Below, in pieces: positions 24,530 to 37,375 of a stretch of DNA of 64,000 bases; position 1 is the first letter of the stretch, and every line of letters begins with the position of its first letter. The notes beneath the pieces are model-generated. The model was not told the origin of the DNA. It did no database searches and was given only the letters and a program-made list of their open reading frames with translations. The stretch is from Apostichopus japonicus (taxonomy: Eukaryota; Echinodermata; Holothuroidea; Aspidochirotida; Stichopodidae), in assembly GCF_037975245.1 (NCBI RefSeq), contig NC_092578.1:2491001-2555000 (forward strand). Direction: 5' to 3'. The translations under genes and the position numbers were made by a program.

Positions 24530-24990
24530 TGATTTGATTTTATTTGATTTTATTCGGCAAATTATCATTCTTCATCTACATACAAAAAAAAAAATTGCAC
24601 ATATAGATAAACATTTAAAATACAAGATGGGAATATACTTAAATGCAACAAAAAAAGAAAATAACATGCCAAGCTAAAAGCTTATTTGCAAAGGGTTCCT
24701 TACAAAAGATAAGAAATAAACTATTAAAACATCTAAAACATGCATACAAACACTGTAAAAAATAAAAAGCATGAAAGATATTTACAAGCTAGACATTCAT
24801 GATTTAAAAGGTAGGCTTTGGCTTCTTTTTTAAAAATTGTATTTCAGTAGGATGGATTTTATGTTTTCACGTAGCCTGTTCCAGTTTTTAATTGCATTGT
24901 AATAAAAAGACCCAGCACTGTGCGTTTTAATTTCGGGAAGTTGAAAATTAAAAATACTACCTCTTGTGTTATGGCTATGAACACTATGTT
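24530..24990 (-). mobile_element. LINE 3' end with reverse-transcriptase C-terminal tail
   Basis: On the minus strand, about 24830-24990 encodes NTRG, FNFQLPEIKTHSAGSFYYNA and NWNRLRENIKSILLKY, the typical tail after the reverse transcriptase of CR1/L2-like non-LTR retrotransposons (FxLPxxKTxxGxxSFxYxAxxxWNxLP). Downstream on the same strand it ends near 24530 in an AAATC-type simple tail. 5'-truncated and dead. Confidence 0.72.
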
Positions 24991-27361
24991 GAGGCCGCCA
25001 TCGTCTCGAGTATTCTGCCCGCGAGACTATGTAGTCCAGTCGTTTTCATTGTTGGGCATCTGATGCTTTAAGGTCCATTAACAAAAAGAAAAAGACAATA
25101 GAAGAACTAATGAAAGAGTGTTTTTAATGGTCTATGTTTACCGTTCAGCATATAAGTATTAATGTTATGCCTATATGGTCTTCCTGTACGGGAATGCAAT
25201 CTTTGAAAATTCAAAAGCCATAACATTAATTTTGTTCATAACGTGAAGGGCACACTTGCCCTTACAGTAAAAGTCAAGTTAATATTCTGATACGACTCTA
25301 AAGAAATCTCATTATATGTCACCCCCCCCCCCACTCCCACCCACGAAAATGTAGACAATACTGCTAAGTTTATAACTTAGCAAAAGCTTGTTATTGTTTC
25401 AAAAATTACCTTCAGTATCGGAAATGCAAGCTCGTAAAGTTACACTTTGCTGTATAAATCATATATGCAACAACAACAAAACTATCAAGATATAATCAAA
25501 TTGACATTATTATTTGTTTTTAATCTGTTTGAATGTCTGGGAGTAAGTTGACTATTGGACGATAAATATACAATGATAATCAATCTTGAGAGAGAGAGAG
25601 GCAGGTGAGAGAGGTGGAGGAGAGAAAGAGAGGTGGGTGGAGAGAGGTGGGTGGAGAGAGGTGGGTGGAGAGAGGTGGGTGGAGAGAGGTGGTGGAGAGA
25701 GAGAGAGATAAAGAGGTGGGTGAGAAAGGTGGATATAGAGGGAATTCACTGTTGAGGATGTCCAGAATTATCACTCATTTTATGAGTGAGTTTCATTACT
25801 CCCTGAAAGTAAAATCCTACCAATGTAACAGCAAATAGGGCAAATATATCTTTTAGTTTGGAATTCTAGCTAGGTTTGTGTCTCCATAAAGACTATTGGG
25901 CTACACATAATTCCACCGATGGTGTCCCAAACCCCTGTTCCACCAAACCTATCGATTTGTTTAACTTAATGTGTAGGGTGTGTTGCATCTCGCAATTCAG
26001 TATAAGCCTAGTAAGGTGACAGACCTAGAATAGTTGGCACCCGGGGCGGATCCTTCCTTTGTCACCCCGTGCAAGGGATGCCGTCGTGGGGGAGGGGTCT
26101 AAGGGGAGGGGCTTGGAAAAGGGGTGAGAAAGGTGGTTTAGATGCTAAATGGTGCTATCTTTGGCAAAGCTTTGAACTGATTGTATGTTCAGGAATTCTC
26201 ATTCTTTAGTCAATGTTTCTTAATTTTTGCTAATTATATTGTTTGTTTCAAGATATTCATTTTTGGGGCTGTGGCATGACACCCCCTTCCCTTGACTGGT
26301 ACCCGGGCGGACCGCCCCGCCTCCGCTTAGTACGCCCTAGACTTGTAACTGATGTAACTGAGGCATCCTCGTCCTACATCAACTTCAAAAGAGTACCAAT
26401 TCTACCGAGTACTTCATCATTACATTCGACTATGCGCCCAGACATATTTTCCCAGTAGCGATTAACTAATGCAAATCAATATGGAATATTTTCACAAAAA
26501 AAATCAGTACTTGTAATGAAAAATTGACTATACCGTAAACATCATAGAACTGAAATATAAAGGAATTTTGGTAGAATGTAATATAAGATCAAAAAATGCC
26601 CCAAACAATGAAAAAATGTTTGAAATCAATCAATTAATTATATACAAAGGGCAAAATGTATATAGGCAAGGATAAATTTTACCGGCTCTTTTGCGTATAA
26701 CCTTACAAGTAACGGGCGAAAGTAACCTCGGAGGTAACAATTGGCCTTGTCAAGGCATATCAAGTTTTTGTTGTAGTACTGCTTGTGTTTAGTGTTGTTC
26801 TTTCGTCTTCTTGTTCTTCCTCTTCTTCTTTATTCTCATTTCGATTGGAAGAATTCAGAGCACCTGCCAACATATCACAAAACAGTTAGACTCAATTAAA
26901 ACGATACATTTTGATATCGATTGAAGTATTATAGCAAAGTCTCTTTGCTATTGAAATACCAAAAATCAATTTCTGATCAGCCAATGACGACTCATCGTAG
27001 CATTTAACAAACATATGATGCTGCCTCTTTCATGGAAAGGACAATTTAAGTCTTCTCTTTTCACAACTTACCGTTTATCCTTTATTCCTTTTATGTTGCT
27101 GTCAGTTATCAATCTAATTCATGCGAACGCAAAGAAATACTGGTTGAAACGGAGGAGAGGCGGGGAGGGGAGAGAGAGGGTGATCATGATCCGTTCAATT
27201 AGTTTAAGTAAGGGAGTTTTAATCACGTTGATGACCTGTTGGTGATATTTGCAGTATCAAAAATAAACCAAATTAATAAAAGTGCATGAAACTGAACACA
27301 GAGAATCACAAAAAAAGTTTGGGATTGGCATTCATACAGATGAATATATGAATATATGAAT

Positions 27362-27428
<67 letters not shown>

Positions 27429-27629
27429 CGTCATATCATAACTTGTCCAACGTTTTCTAGTCTTTCTTCATAATTTGGAATAAAAACTCGAATTGAGTAT
27501 TTCCAACTAATAGATTGAATTAATAGGAGATGTGATGTAAGTATTGAGTGAAAAAAACGCGCAAGTTTGACTCAAATTAAGCCAAAATATAGTTGTGTAA
27601 CAAACTTTTTTTTTGAATTGTTTTTGTAG
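24991..27629. other. Intergenic, mostly unassigned
   Basis: Contains a GAGAGAGGTGGGTG-type minisatellite at about 25590-25735, a GC-rich segment at 26037-26340 that may be an old element (ggcggatcc-like end), and a (TA)n run at 27353-27424. No exon supported. Confidence 0.4.
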
Positions 27630-29390
27630 CTGAGGAACCAGTCCTTCCCGTTTGCTACTCTCGATATGTGAAGAATGAACGGGTTAAACTCATCAAAAGG
27701 GTTAGTTGCGCCGACGAAGAGGATGTGAATGTAAGATTTACTTCTAACGAAGACGTGATGATATCCGAACTGCTCGGTAAGTAAAGCAAGTAACCAGAGA
27801 TTAAAGGGATATTCCTACGATAGACAATGTCAGACGTATCATAAAGAAAATTATATTTCACAATTTTAGCTGAAAACTCCATTTTGTCCATCTTAAGTCG
27901 AGATATGGTTGTGTGATTGTTTGCCTATTTTAACTGGCTCTAGACCTTCCCTTACTCCAGGACATATGGTAGGGGGGGGGGGTGGGTGGCATTGATGTCA
28001 TACGGGCAAGTGCTCTTGAATAGTTTTTTTTTGTAGGCTATTTATCATCTTTTTGTTGATTTATCCTTGAAACCTGATATCTTTGGAATGCTTGTGTAGC
28101 TGTCAATGTTCTCTACATACATGTACATACAATATTATTGAAATATTATTTTCCTCATATATGGATAAATCATTGGAATTAAAATTAATTTATTAAATTA
28201 TTGGAATTAAAAAAAAATCATTCTCAACTCAATTTCCCCGATAATTCCATTGACTTTGATTTTACTAGATGCATTTACAAAAATACCATCAAATTTATAT
28301 CTACATAATAAAAATGCTATTATACTGTAGGTTTGACCCAAACAGATGTGGAAATGGTTCAGTAATGTTGCTAAATAAGCAGATCCAGTCACTATATGCA
28401 GATATGTCTCATCCTTAGACTCATCGCAGTCGTTTCCTATTTTGGTCAACAGGTTGACGTTATTTTGGTGTTAACATGTAGCCTGCAATCTCATTATCAT
28501 ATACAAGTTGATTAATTATCAATTTGTTTTTGGTGTTTTTGGCAAAATAATCACAGTATACAAAAGTCATCCCGATTGCTCTCCTTTTCAATACATATAT
28601 ATACATAAACTGTTCTTCTTAACTTATTTTCAGGCAAATATATGATTTAAGATGTTCTAATGATTTTGGAATACTACTTTTAGATGCCTAGAAGGACATG
28701 GAGATGAATATTTGGGGGGGGGGGGGGGGGATTGAAGACTTTTCAAGCAGCGTAACATTTCTCTCAACTCAAATACAAACCCACTACAAAAGTACCCTTT
28801 TTGAAGAATTGAGCAAAACACCAGAAGGAAAAGATATATTCTTCGTTCTTTTTATTTCAATGTTAGGGAGTGTGTGGGGTGTGGGAGGGGGTGGAGTGAT
28901 GAACAAAGTATACCAATGGCATGGAAAGTTAAGGTACCCACCCCCCCCCCCAGCCATCGCAAAAGGGCTACATAAAGAATTGTTAACAGGCGAGGCATGC
29001 GCAGGATCTTATACAATAAGCCTTTTAACTTATAGCAGCGAGTGGCGGGAAGTTTCTTCACTTGAGAACAATTCCCTTCGCTCGTGGACAATGTGTTTAC
29101 TCCAGCGTAAACTCGAAGAAAAGATATAATATTAAGGTCACTGTGCCTTTTTTTGCATATTTTTTTTATATTTTGCAAAAATAAACAAATTTAAACCAAA
29201 TTTGAACGTTTGCGGTTACCATTGAGCAACTGTACAATTTCACAATAAAATGGCCTTTATCATGACTTTTGTTCATTTCACAGGAATAACGCATCAACCA
29301 GCTGTTTATATTGCTCCTGATGACGACGCAGTGGTAATCATTAGCTCAGCAGATGCGAGCAACAGCGCAGAAAATCCGCTGGCACAGTGA
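27630..29390 (+). CDS. Unrecognised gene, last two exons
   Basis: Two exons fit together. The first, 27630-27776, has acceptor TTGTTTTTGTAG and donor CTCG/GTAAGT. The second, 29284-29390, has acceptor TTCATTTCACAG and a TGA stop. Both use phase 1. The first encodes EEPVLPVCYSRYVKNERVK then RVSCADEEDVNVRF; the second ITHQPAVYIAPDDDAVVIIS and ends NPLAQ. The joined tail is about 85 residues, has two cysteines, and is acidic at the end. Phase-1 exons resemble the secreted lectin genes next door, so a small secreted protein is possible. The start exon is missing or is the doubtful one at 23846. I do not recognise the family. Confidence 0.42.
28717..28731. repeat. Poly-G run in intron
   Basis: About 15 consecutive G bases; the window has many such runs, most near MITE ends. 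Confidence 0.9.
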
Positions 29391-29671
29391 TGAAATAGCG
29401 CCATCTTTCGGTGAGTCAATTTGATCGCCTTTGAACAGCGGTAAAATTATGCATGTCATAAAATTGCTTGTGAATATTTATTTTATGATTTACATAGTTC
29501 TCTTTTCTCCCCTCCATTTATTCAGCATGTTTTCTTTTCAAACAATATAGCATATACATATTGTTATAATTATAATCACCTTTTACAATTCTTGCATAGA
29601 ACATGTTTTTATGAAATTTCAAGAACAGATATACATATATAAATAATATATATATGTATATATATATTTAA

Positions 29672-29751
<80 letters not shown>

Positions 29752-29760
29752 TATATATAT

Positions 29761-29791
<31 letters not shown>

Positions 29792-32421
29792 GGCTATATT
29801 TGCTATATAGGATCTATATATATATACATACATAAATAATATATATATATAGGCTATATATATATATATATATATCCTATTTAGCCAATATAGCCTATAT
29901 AACCTATATGGATGGGAGAGGCTTCAACAATAATGTTCATTGCTTGGCCGTATTACAGCAGGGATACAAAAGGCTACCTTACTCTTTTGCATTGGTTTAA
30001 CACTGAGCTGTGACTATACGCTCAGAGTACTGTACAGGAGGGAAGCAATCACATCCGTATTCCATGAAGCCGTTCCTGGTAAGAATTTAACTCTATACTG
30101 ACGTGATGCATATTTCAGATGCATATTATGTTAAGGAAGAGCTACAGGGAAAGAAATCTGTTTCGATTCTTCTCTTTTACAAAACACGTCAAAGACTCGA
30201 AAACTTGATAAAGTTAGTTTCATGTCTAATGTGCAAATTTCCAGCCGCTTGTGAGACGACTGATCATATACACCTCTGGACTAGGAAAACATAGTTGCTA
30301 TCTTCTTCACTGTGCATATTGTTTTGGGTTTGTTTTTCGTCTGGGAGATCATCGAGGTAAGCATCCCCCCCCCCCCCGCCTCAGGCTGTAAACACATATA
30401 TAGCCTGTACGTACATACAGGTAGCCCTGACTTTGACATTATCAGTTTTCTTAATTTGGTTAGTGCGCAAACGGTGCTCTGTCGTGCAACAATTTATTAC
30501 GCTATTGACTTTTATACACTGACTGGAGATATAGAGGTTTATAGTTATGACCCATGTCCACTATTGTTTGCTATAAGTGTTGGTTTAGACTATATCATGG
30601 CCGCTATTAGGTGTACCGTACCCACTAAGCATGACCGTGTCAATTTTGAGAAAAAAGAAGAACGATTAATATATAGTATAATTCCCAACACATATGCCCA
30701 GCAGGCTGGTTGCGTATCATCTTTCTACTTCACGATCACCTTTTTAGTATCTGTCTCCTTAATCATTTCAATGAATATACCCGACAATGTATGATTAGCC
30801 TGTCGGTCGGATATAGGCCTATGGGCTTACGATAGAATGTATACACTGACGGTCGTGGTATATAGGGATATATGTCCATAGGGACATGTCCATGTGTCAC
30901 TCTGTTCGTAAATTTAGAGAGAACACTAATAATTGTCTCGATATTTTGTCAAGTACACGCATATATGTGTTGTGTACATGTAAATGGGTTCAATGAATCC
31001 CAGCGCCAACCCAACCCAGCCCGCAACCCACCGACACCACACTCCCCCCCCCCCCTCTCCCCACAACGAGAACAACACGGAAGATGCAATCACTGCAGTA
31101 TATATGCGTGTGGCATAATTTGTGTGTTGGTGTGCATGTATTGTTTGTGTATGTGGTTATATACGAGTCAGTTCGAGTATAAGTCTGGCATATGTAAATA
31201 CTTATGCTATCGCTGTTTAAATATCCTTCCACCTGGTCTCGAAACACAAACATACCACACCTTACAATTAAAGTACATGTTGTGAATGTATAATTCGACG
31301 CAGTTTATTTTAGAGGCATATATGCGTCAGTGTATACGTATATCTGCTCCTTGGTTTTGTTTTGTTTTCAGATTCAAATTATCCCGAAAATCTGTTGTGC
31401 AAACATTTCACTGCCTCTTCTCTATAAGCGGAGTACACTGAGTTTGTAAACTAGTATGGGTGAGCCAAGCTTTGCTGAGTTAGAATACACTTATAGGATA
31501 TGACAAGTTATATAGGCAGAATGATATAGTCTTGTTATGTCCCGGCATGCAGGACGAACAACTGCAGGCGGCGCAAGTAGATGTCTCGGCAAATAGCTGT
31601 TAAAATTCCGCAAAGACAAATATTTATTCCATTTGCGCTAAATGTCCTTAAAATTTACAATCCTTCCTTTCAATGTCAGAGGATCATGTTGACAACACTC
31701 ACGTATAGCCTTCATTTAACATGGTTTTTTGTGTTCTTTTCGCAGTTTGATATCCAAATTGGGGCAATAGTTTTTAGTTAGGATTTATTGTATATGAAAG
31801 GTGTGATTGAAGATGAATGAAGCCATAGGATTATACTTTAGTTTCATCTGGGACTTTTGGAAATCAAATTTCCGGCCGGTTTCCGGTATAGTCATATCTA
31901 GTTCAACTTAAAGTCCAAGCACATTGAGAGATGGCGATGACACCATGCCATGACGAGAAATCATTGTATTGCTTAAAAAAATATCAGCCGCTAGTTGTTT
32001 GTTATTCGACTTACAATGAAAATAGATCGACAGAGTTGTCAGGGTCACTCTATGCAACTTATGTACATATATATATTTTGCCCTCATGGCGTTATATACT
32101 TGTCCTACCGTTACAAATACGATTACCGTAGAGTGAAATGACTTAAAGAAAAACATAAGACATACCGGTAATCATCTTTTTCTAAATTTCTGCCATGACG
32201 ATTACGATGACGACGACGACAACGACGACGTTGTTGTCATGGCGATGCCGATGATGACCGATGACGGGGACTGTTACCTGATATTTTGTCTGTTTTTCTG
32301 GTTATTTTGCAACAATTTGGACTACGTACGTTTTTTGCACAGTTTTCCCCCATGTCCGGTCATATCAACATGTTACCGGTTTCGATGTCCTCCAATAGCA
32401 CGTATACATATTGTATACGTC
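29391..32421. other. Intergenic, simple repeats only
   Basis: Contains a large imperfect (TA)n block at about 29629-29880 and C-runs near 30366 and 31045. Open frames of 137-160 codons at 30312-30794 and 30872-31285 lack family motifs and good start context, so I treat them as chance. Confidence 0.45.
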
Positions 32422-32884
32422 TATGGCAAGCCATGTGGGACAAACACCGCATAATATATCCGCGTATTAATTGGAATTTATACGCGTATTAATTGGAATT
32501 TATACGCGTATTAATTGGAATATATACGCGTATATATTATTAGCCAATCATTATGGCTTAAATATATCCGCGTATTAATTCGAATATATCCGCGTATTAA
32601 TTCGAATATATACACGTATTAATTCGAATATATACACGTATCAAATAAAATACATATGGGGATTAAATCCAATATATGCACGAATTAATTCGAATGCACA
32701 CGAAAACACATTTCCGCTCTTGCTGTGTACATATACCAACGATAAATGTTATGGCGGGCTCGCGAGATCGCTTCAAAAAGCGAAACTTTACACATGTACA
32801 ACACATGTTCGAATTAATACGCGTATATATTCGAATTAATACGCGGATATATTATGCGGTGTTTGTCCCACATGGCTTGCCATA
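32422..32884. mobile_element. Palindromic MITE with long TIRs and internal 22-bp repeats
   Basis: A 463-bp element. TATGGCAAGCCATGTGGGAC at 32422 and about 30 further bases are mirrored at 32835-32884. The direct flank TACGTC is present on both sides (32416-32421 and 32885-32890), a 6-bp duplication. Inside the left arm, TATACGCGTATTAATTGGAA-type 22-bp units repeat about eight times. The right arm keeps only two, so the element is a lopsided hairpin. It lies about 340 bp upstream of the fucosyltransferase start codon. Confidence 0.82.
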
Positions 32885-33228
32885 TACGTCAGGCATGTCG
32901 TCGGAACAGAGATGCATCGTTCTGTTGTTTAACATGGACAGACAAAGACACAATAACTTTGATAACATGATAACTTTGTGGAAATTTTATTATAGCATTA
33001 CTAAGATCTTCATCCATCCATACTTTATTAAGAATTAACAAACGAACAAGTAATATTCTGTGTCCTCTTTCATTCCCAGAATTCCTGTATACGACAATAA
33101 TTATCCAGCTTCAACTGGTGATTCCATGATCTGATACTAGAAGCAGTCATCCACAATCATCAAACATAGGATCCATGTTGATACTATAGGCCCCTGTCTA
33201 ACTATCATAGGTTATAAGAGAAATCAAA

Positions 33229-34689
33229 ATGTACTTGTTCTGTCGTGAAAGATGGAAATCATTTAGCCTATTTATATCTCTAATTCTTTCCGTTGTATTT
33301 TTGGAGATGATTATGACATTGTTAGAACCAAGTTACTATGTACAACCTATTGGCTACAAGAGGCAGACACAACACCTCGCCATTGCCAGTGACCAGCGTC
33401 GCCTGCACCAATTGAATGGAACAAAATACCAGGAGGCTGTTGGAAGTATTGGTGAAGGGCTCCAGGCGGATAATTCCTCATCCCGAATTCTGAGAACTTC
33501 TGAGGAGATTACGTATTCAGATAAAACAGTAGTTGAGGTCATTAGAAATATCTATGGTGTTCATAATAATCACTCTCATTCCACTACCATTCGAGTTGGT
33601 TTCTTTGAAGGATTTCGTAAATTTTGGACGTATTCCCTTATTTTCAAACCGCCTCCTTCACCAAGGACGTGCGAATGCGGTGCTTTTAGGGCCGATGTCC
33701 GGCTGGAAAAGAATCCCGCAAAAACCGGCCAATTCGAGCTTCTTTTCATCCCCCAAGACGTTGGATTCATACATCTCACAAATCGTGTTTGGAATACCAT
33801 CCTTTCATCTGCTTCAAGCTCTCAAAAGAGAATATACGCTACATTTGAGGGCGCCAATAAGTTAAAATTGTTAACCTTGGATCCACCATTTAGGGAAAAG
33901 GTATTCCATTGGTCCTGGACCCATCATTCGCAATCAGACTTCCCCATGCCATACGGTTTTTATTTAGCAAACAAAACAGCTCGTCCAACTGGCGAAAAGA
34001 TGAGGGGAAAGAACTGGTCGGAAAACAAAACTGCACTAGTGGCGTGGATGTCCACTTGGGCGGTGACCAGTTGGCAACGCGAGAAATTTGCTAAGGATTT
34101 ACGAAGATACCTTCCACTTAATTTCTTTGGACAAAAGTACAGGAAATGTCGAAGGAACAGCAAGGAATGCGAACAAACGATTCGAAAATATAAATTTTAC
34201 TTAGCTTTAGAAAACAGTTGCTGTTCCGAATACATAACGGAAAAATTTTGGAGGACGTTGGCTTGGGATATAGTACCCGTCGTATTCGGTGCTCCTCGCA
34301 AAGATTACGAGCGACTTGCTCCGCCAAACTCTTTCATTCACGCGGATGATTTTGATTCAATTGAGGATCTTGCGAACTATATCAAGTTTTTGGACAAAAA
34401 TGACGACGAATATAATAAATATTTCCGTTGGAAAGAGGATGGTGGAGAGGTAATAATTAATTATCCTCGACTGGAGAACAAACCAGTCGATCATCATATT
34501 CCACCTGCGAACTTTTTCTATTCGTGCAGTGCAGTCTGTCGGGTTGGGAAACGATACCTCGATGAGGATACCAACAGTGATGTAGGTCTTAATGCATCCC
34601 AGAATTCATTTTTTGATCCAAATGTAAATTGGTGGTGTGGGTCATGTACCCAATGCGGTAACCATCAATGGATAAGAACATACAACTAG
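33229..34689 (+). CDS. Alpha-1,3-fucosyltransferase, GT10 family
   Basis: Transfers fucose from GDP-fucose to GlcNAc-type acceptors in the Golgi. The 486-residue frame is a complete type II membrane protein. A short cytosolic MYLFCRERWKS is followed by a single membrane anchor (about 12-33), a stem region, then the catalytic domain. FHWSWTHHSQSDFPMPYG (about 226-243) is the usual acceptor-side motif. YLALENSCCSEYITEKFW (about 325-342) with IVPVVFG after it is the GDP-fucose-binding signature of the family. A Cys-rich C-terminus (WWCGSCTQCG) is also typical. NST/NKT sites fit glycosylation. The coding region has no intron, as in many vertebrate FUT genes. A 5' UTR intron probably ends at the acceptor TTTCATTCCCAG (33079). 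Which linkage (Lewis type, core) it makes cannot be told. Confidence 0.93.
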   Translation: MYLFCRERWKSFSLFISLILSVVFLEMIMTLLEPSYYVQPIGYKRQTQHLAIASDQRRLHQLNGTKYQEAVGSIGEGLQADNSSSRILRTSEEITYSDKTVVEVIRNIYGVHNNHSHSTTIRVGFFEGFRKFWTYSLIFKPPPSPRTCECGAFRADVRLEKNPAKTGQFELLFIPQDVGFIHLTNRVWNTILSSASSSQKRIYATFEGANKLKLLTLDPPFREKVFHWSWTHHSQSDFPMPYGFYLANKTARPTGEKMRGKNWSENKTALVAWMSTWAVTSWQREKFAKDLRRYLPLNFFGQKYRKCRRNSKECEQTIRKYKFYLALENSCCSEYITEKFWRTLAWDIVPVVFGAPRKDYERLAPPNSFIHADDFDSIEDLANYIKFLDKNDDEYNKYFRWKEDGGEVIINYPRLENKPVDHHIPPANFFYSCSAVCRVGKRYLDEDTNSDVGLNASQNSFFDPNVNWWCGSCTQCGNHQWIRTYN

Positions 34690-34915
34690 TCTTGTAACAT
34701 CATTTGAAACGGCCTTTATGTAACCACTCAAAAATGGCCAAAGTATTATAAATCAGTGTGACAGTTATTAGGGTATGGTATCAGTGTGGTGGTTATTATG
34801 CGATGGTTTTAATGTTATAATGGTTGACATGATAAGATGTTCGGTGGTAGGTCTAACAACTAACGGTGTGATTCGAGCGTATATGAGTCTTTATACACTC
34901 TGGCAGAGTACGGTG

Positions 34916-34921
34916 AATAAA
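34916..34921 (+). terminator. Polyadenylation signal of the fucosyltransferase
   Basis: AATAAA 227 bp after the stop codon, the first canonical signal downstream. Confidence 0.65.
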
Positions 34922-35747
34922 AGTTTACTTCAATCATAAAATCAATTTAACCGGACTGATTTGGTAATTGTTAAAAGTGATCATAGGTATTGAATATGTT
35001 AATAGACATTTGCAGAGGACAGGAAAATAGAACGATGAAGATAAAGAAGTCCTGTAGCGTATCATACTGTGGGACAACGCCGAGGATAATGCATTACAAT
35101 TAGAGGACGGGATAGGCCCCCGAAGTTCAGTGACAGTGAGTTTCCAAAAGACTATTGTGGAAAATGAAAAAGTGCAATATGACGCAATATATACGTATAC
35201 AATGGGCAAATAATGATTAACATTTGTTTCATGAAAATGGAAAAGGTCAAAGCAATGCTTAAACAGACCACGGTTATGATTTTTTTCAATAATGTGATGG
35301 GACATACGTCCCTCTGCTCCCCTGTGCCACTTTGCTTCGTCCTTGAATTTTGCGGGCAAAAATATACTAAAATGATACTCGAATAATTAGTACCGGTACT
35401 CCCCCCCCCCCCCCCCCCAACCGTACACCCTAGCGCCCTCACTTTGTTGTTTCGGGGATCATGTGTTGACATTGTGCATTATGACCATGAAATTATCATT
35501 TCTACATCTTGAATTTAGCAGTCTTCTGCTATCACGAAGGCCGACAGGGTTATACGTTCACGGCTGTATCATCTAATTTGTAAACCACCCGTTAACTTAT
35601 AAACACTTTTCAAGCGGTGAAGTTGGCCTTGAAAGCATTGTTAGATATAAACTTTTGGTTTTTAGGTTATTGTGCAATGATGCGATATTCATTTAAGCTT
35701 TTCGTCATTGTGTCTTTCAGTCAGTTGAATATTCAATGAGATATCAC

Positions 35748-35813
<66 letters not shown>

Positions 35814-35828
35814 TATATATATATATAT

Positions 35829-35914
<86 letters not shown>

Positions 35915-36145
35915 GCATTTATATAGCGCCATAACTAAAACGATATTCTATGGCGCTTTACAAAGAAAAAAGAAAACATACAAATGAACAAAACAGCAAC
36001 AAGACAGAAAAGAGAAAAACAGGCCTTGTTAAAGAGAACTGTCTTCAGAGCTTTTTTTAAGAGAGAAATGTGGATTGATTAACAACCGAAGACGGCAAGT
36101 CGTTCAACAGCCTGGCCCCAGTTACAGAAAATACACGGTTGCCAA
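34922..36145. other. Intergenic with (TA)n and a GCGC-type dispersed repeat
   Basis: A C-run lies at 35401-35418 and a long (TA)n at 35749-35911. The latter leads into TTTATATAGCGCC...GGCGCTTTACA (about 35915-35962), a dispersed motif also seen next to the (AAT)n at 41248. Confidence 0.55.
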
Positions 36146-36540
36146 CAGTGGCGGAGCTAGGGGTATTGGTCAGGGGGGCGAGAATGTTCTGTAGGGGGTT
36201 CGACACTATCTAAGCGGAGCGCCACCACAGGTTGGCGCGGAGCGTACAGATTTTTTTTTTGAGTAAAGATACTCCCTAGATCGCCTGAAATGACCCTTTC
36301 TGGGCCTTGCTAATTTGTAGATAAACGAAGAATAAATAGCTGTTAGAGCATTTTGTCAGAAAATTACACCAACAAAATGTGACAAATGTCAATAGGTAGA
36401 TGAGAGCGCAATAAAAAAGTCAATAATCGCGAAAAAGTAAAAAGTGTTAAAAAGCTGAAAAGGGCGCCAGCAGTCCATTTGAGTCCGTCAGGGGGGGGGG
36501 GGAGCATCCGCCCCCTGACTGTATGGACGCTCCGCCACTG
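36146..36540 (+). mobile_element. hAT-type MITE family 1, copy 1
   Basis: A 395-bp element with ends CAGTGGCGGAGCTAGGG and GCTCCGCCACTG and a perfect 8-bp duplication GTTGCCAA. Internal landmarks shared by all copies are GAGTAAAGATACTCCCTAGA, CGGAAATGACCCTTTC, AATAATCGCGAA, GCGCCAGCAGTCCATTTGAG and a G-run near the right end. Non-coding. Confidence 0.92.
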
Positions 36541-37132
36541 GTTGCCAAACTGTTTTGTGTGGGTGGTGGGAACGTTTAATGTAGTAGCAGATATACTTCT
36601 TATAACGGTATGACGAAACACGCTTAGTAAACATCTTACACAAATAATCAGGGGCCTTTGGCTACCTTGTGTATGGGTTTTTGTCCCAGTTGACTCGAAA
36701 GGAATGACCAACCAGTGGCAGGATTTCAAAGGTGGGAAGGCCGGGAGGATTTTGTAAGTTCCCAAGGCTGATTTAGGTAGGGACATGAAATTTTACGGGA
36801 CAGGAAGGAATTTTACAAAGGATAAAGTTTGACTCTGGAAACATGTACACTCGGTAGAGTGGTTTAATACTTCCCCGTTTGAGTGTAAAATAACCCCAGA
36901 CTAAACAATGTCCCCAATCCACGTCCCGCTCTCCCCGTAGTCTTTCCACACCCCTTTGCGCAAAAAGTACCATCAATTGCACAGCTTCAGCCCCCAGAAT
37001 ATGTAGGCGAATCACGTGGCCAGGTCTAGAATGCAACTGTATTACCTCTTTTTTGTAGACGTTTGGGGGTCCTGCATCCAGTTTATTCACTGCTATTATA
37101 TCAATGAGATCTAGCAAGATGTGGGCATCCTC

Positions 37133-37375
37133 AGGCCCCGTAGCCAGTCCGAGACACAGGGCCTTGCCGTCCCCCGGTCCGACTGGTGTATGTGCCCCTA
37201 TTTAAAGCCCAACATCAAGTGTTCACAAGCATTGTGCCCTCCTTAAGCTGATGATGTCTCTCCTTAAACTCTCGGTGCCCTTACTTAAACTGTTGGTGGC
37301 CTCCTTTAACTGTTGGTGCCCCTGCTTAACTTAATTGTTTGTCCACCAACTCAAATTTCCTGGACACGGGCCTGT
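37133..37375. repeat. Possible old element with internal CTGTTGGTGCCC repeats
   Basis: CAGGCCCCGTAGCCAG at the left and CTGGACACGGGCCTG at the right are partly inverted. Between them CTTAAACTGTTGGTG-type words repeat three to four times. No target duplication, so the boundaries are weak. Confidence 0.4.

Noticed and set aside
26037-26340. GC-rich segment with GGGGCGGATCC and GGGCGGACCGCC ends as a further MITE
   Set aside because: Ends are not clearly inverted and no flanking duplication was found.
29609-29833. Ile/Tyr-repeat open frames, also at 9463-9723 and 35733-35932
   Set aside because: Pure (TA)n microsatellite translations.
30312-30794. 160-codon open frame
   Set aside because: No family motif, passes through a C-run, and has no splice or polyadenylation context; likely chance.
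33354-34327. Several 60-110-codon frames overlapping the fucosyltransferase
   Set aside because: Shadows of the 486-codon GT10 frame.
36364-36786. 140-codon minus-strand open frame, and the similar one at 42134-42403
   Set aside because: Both are largely the reverse translation of the family 1 MITE; similarity between them reflects the repeat, not a gene.
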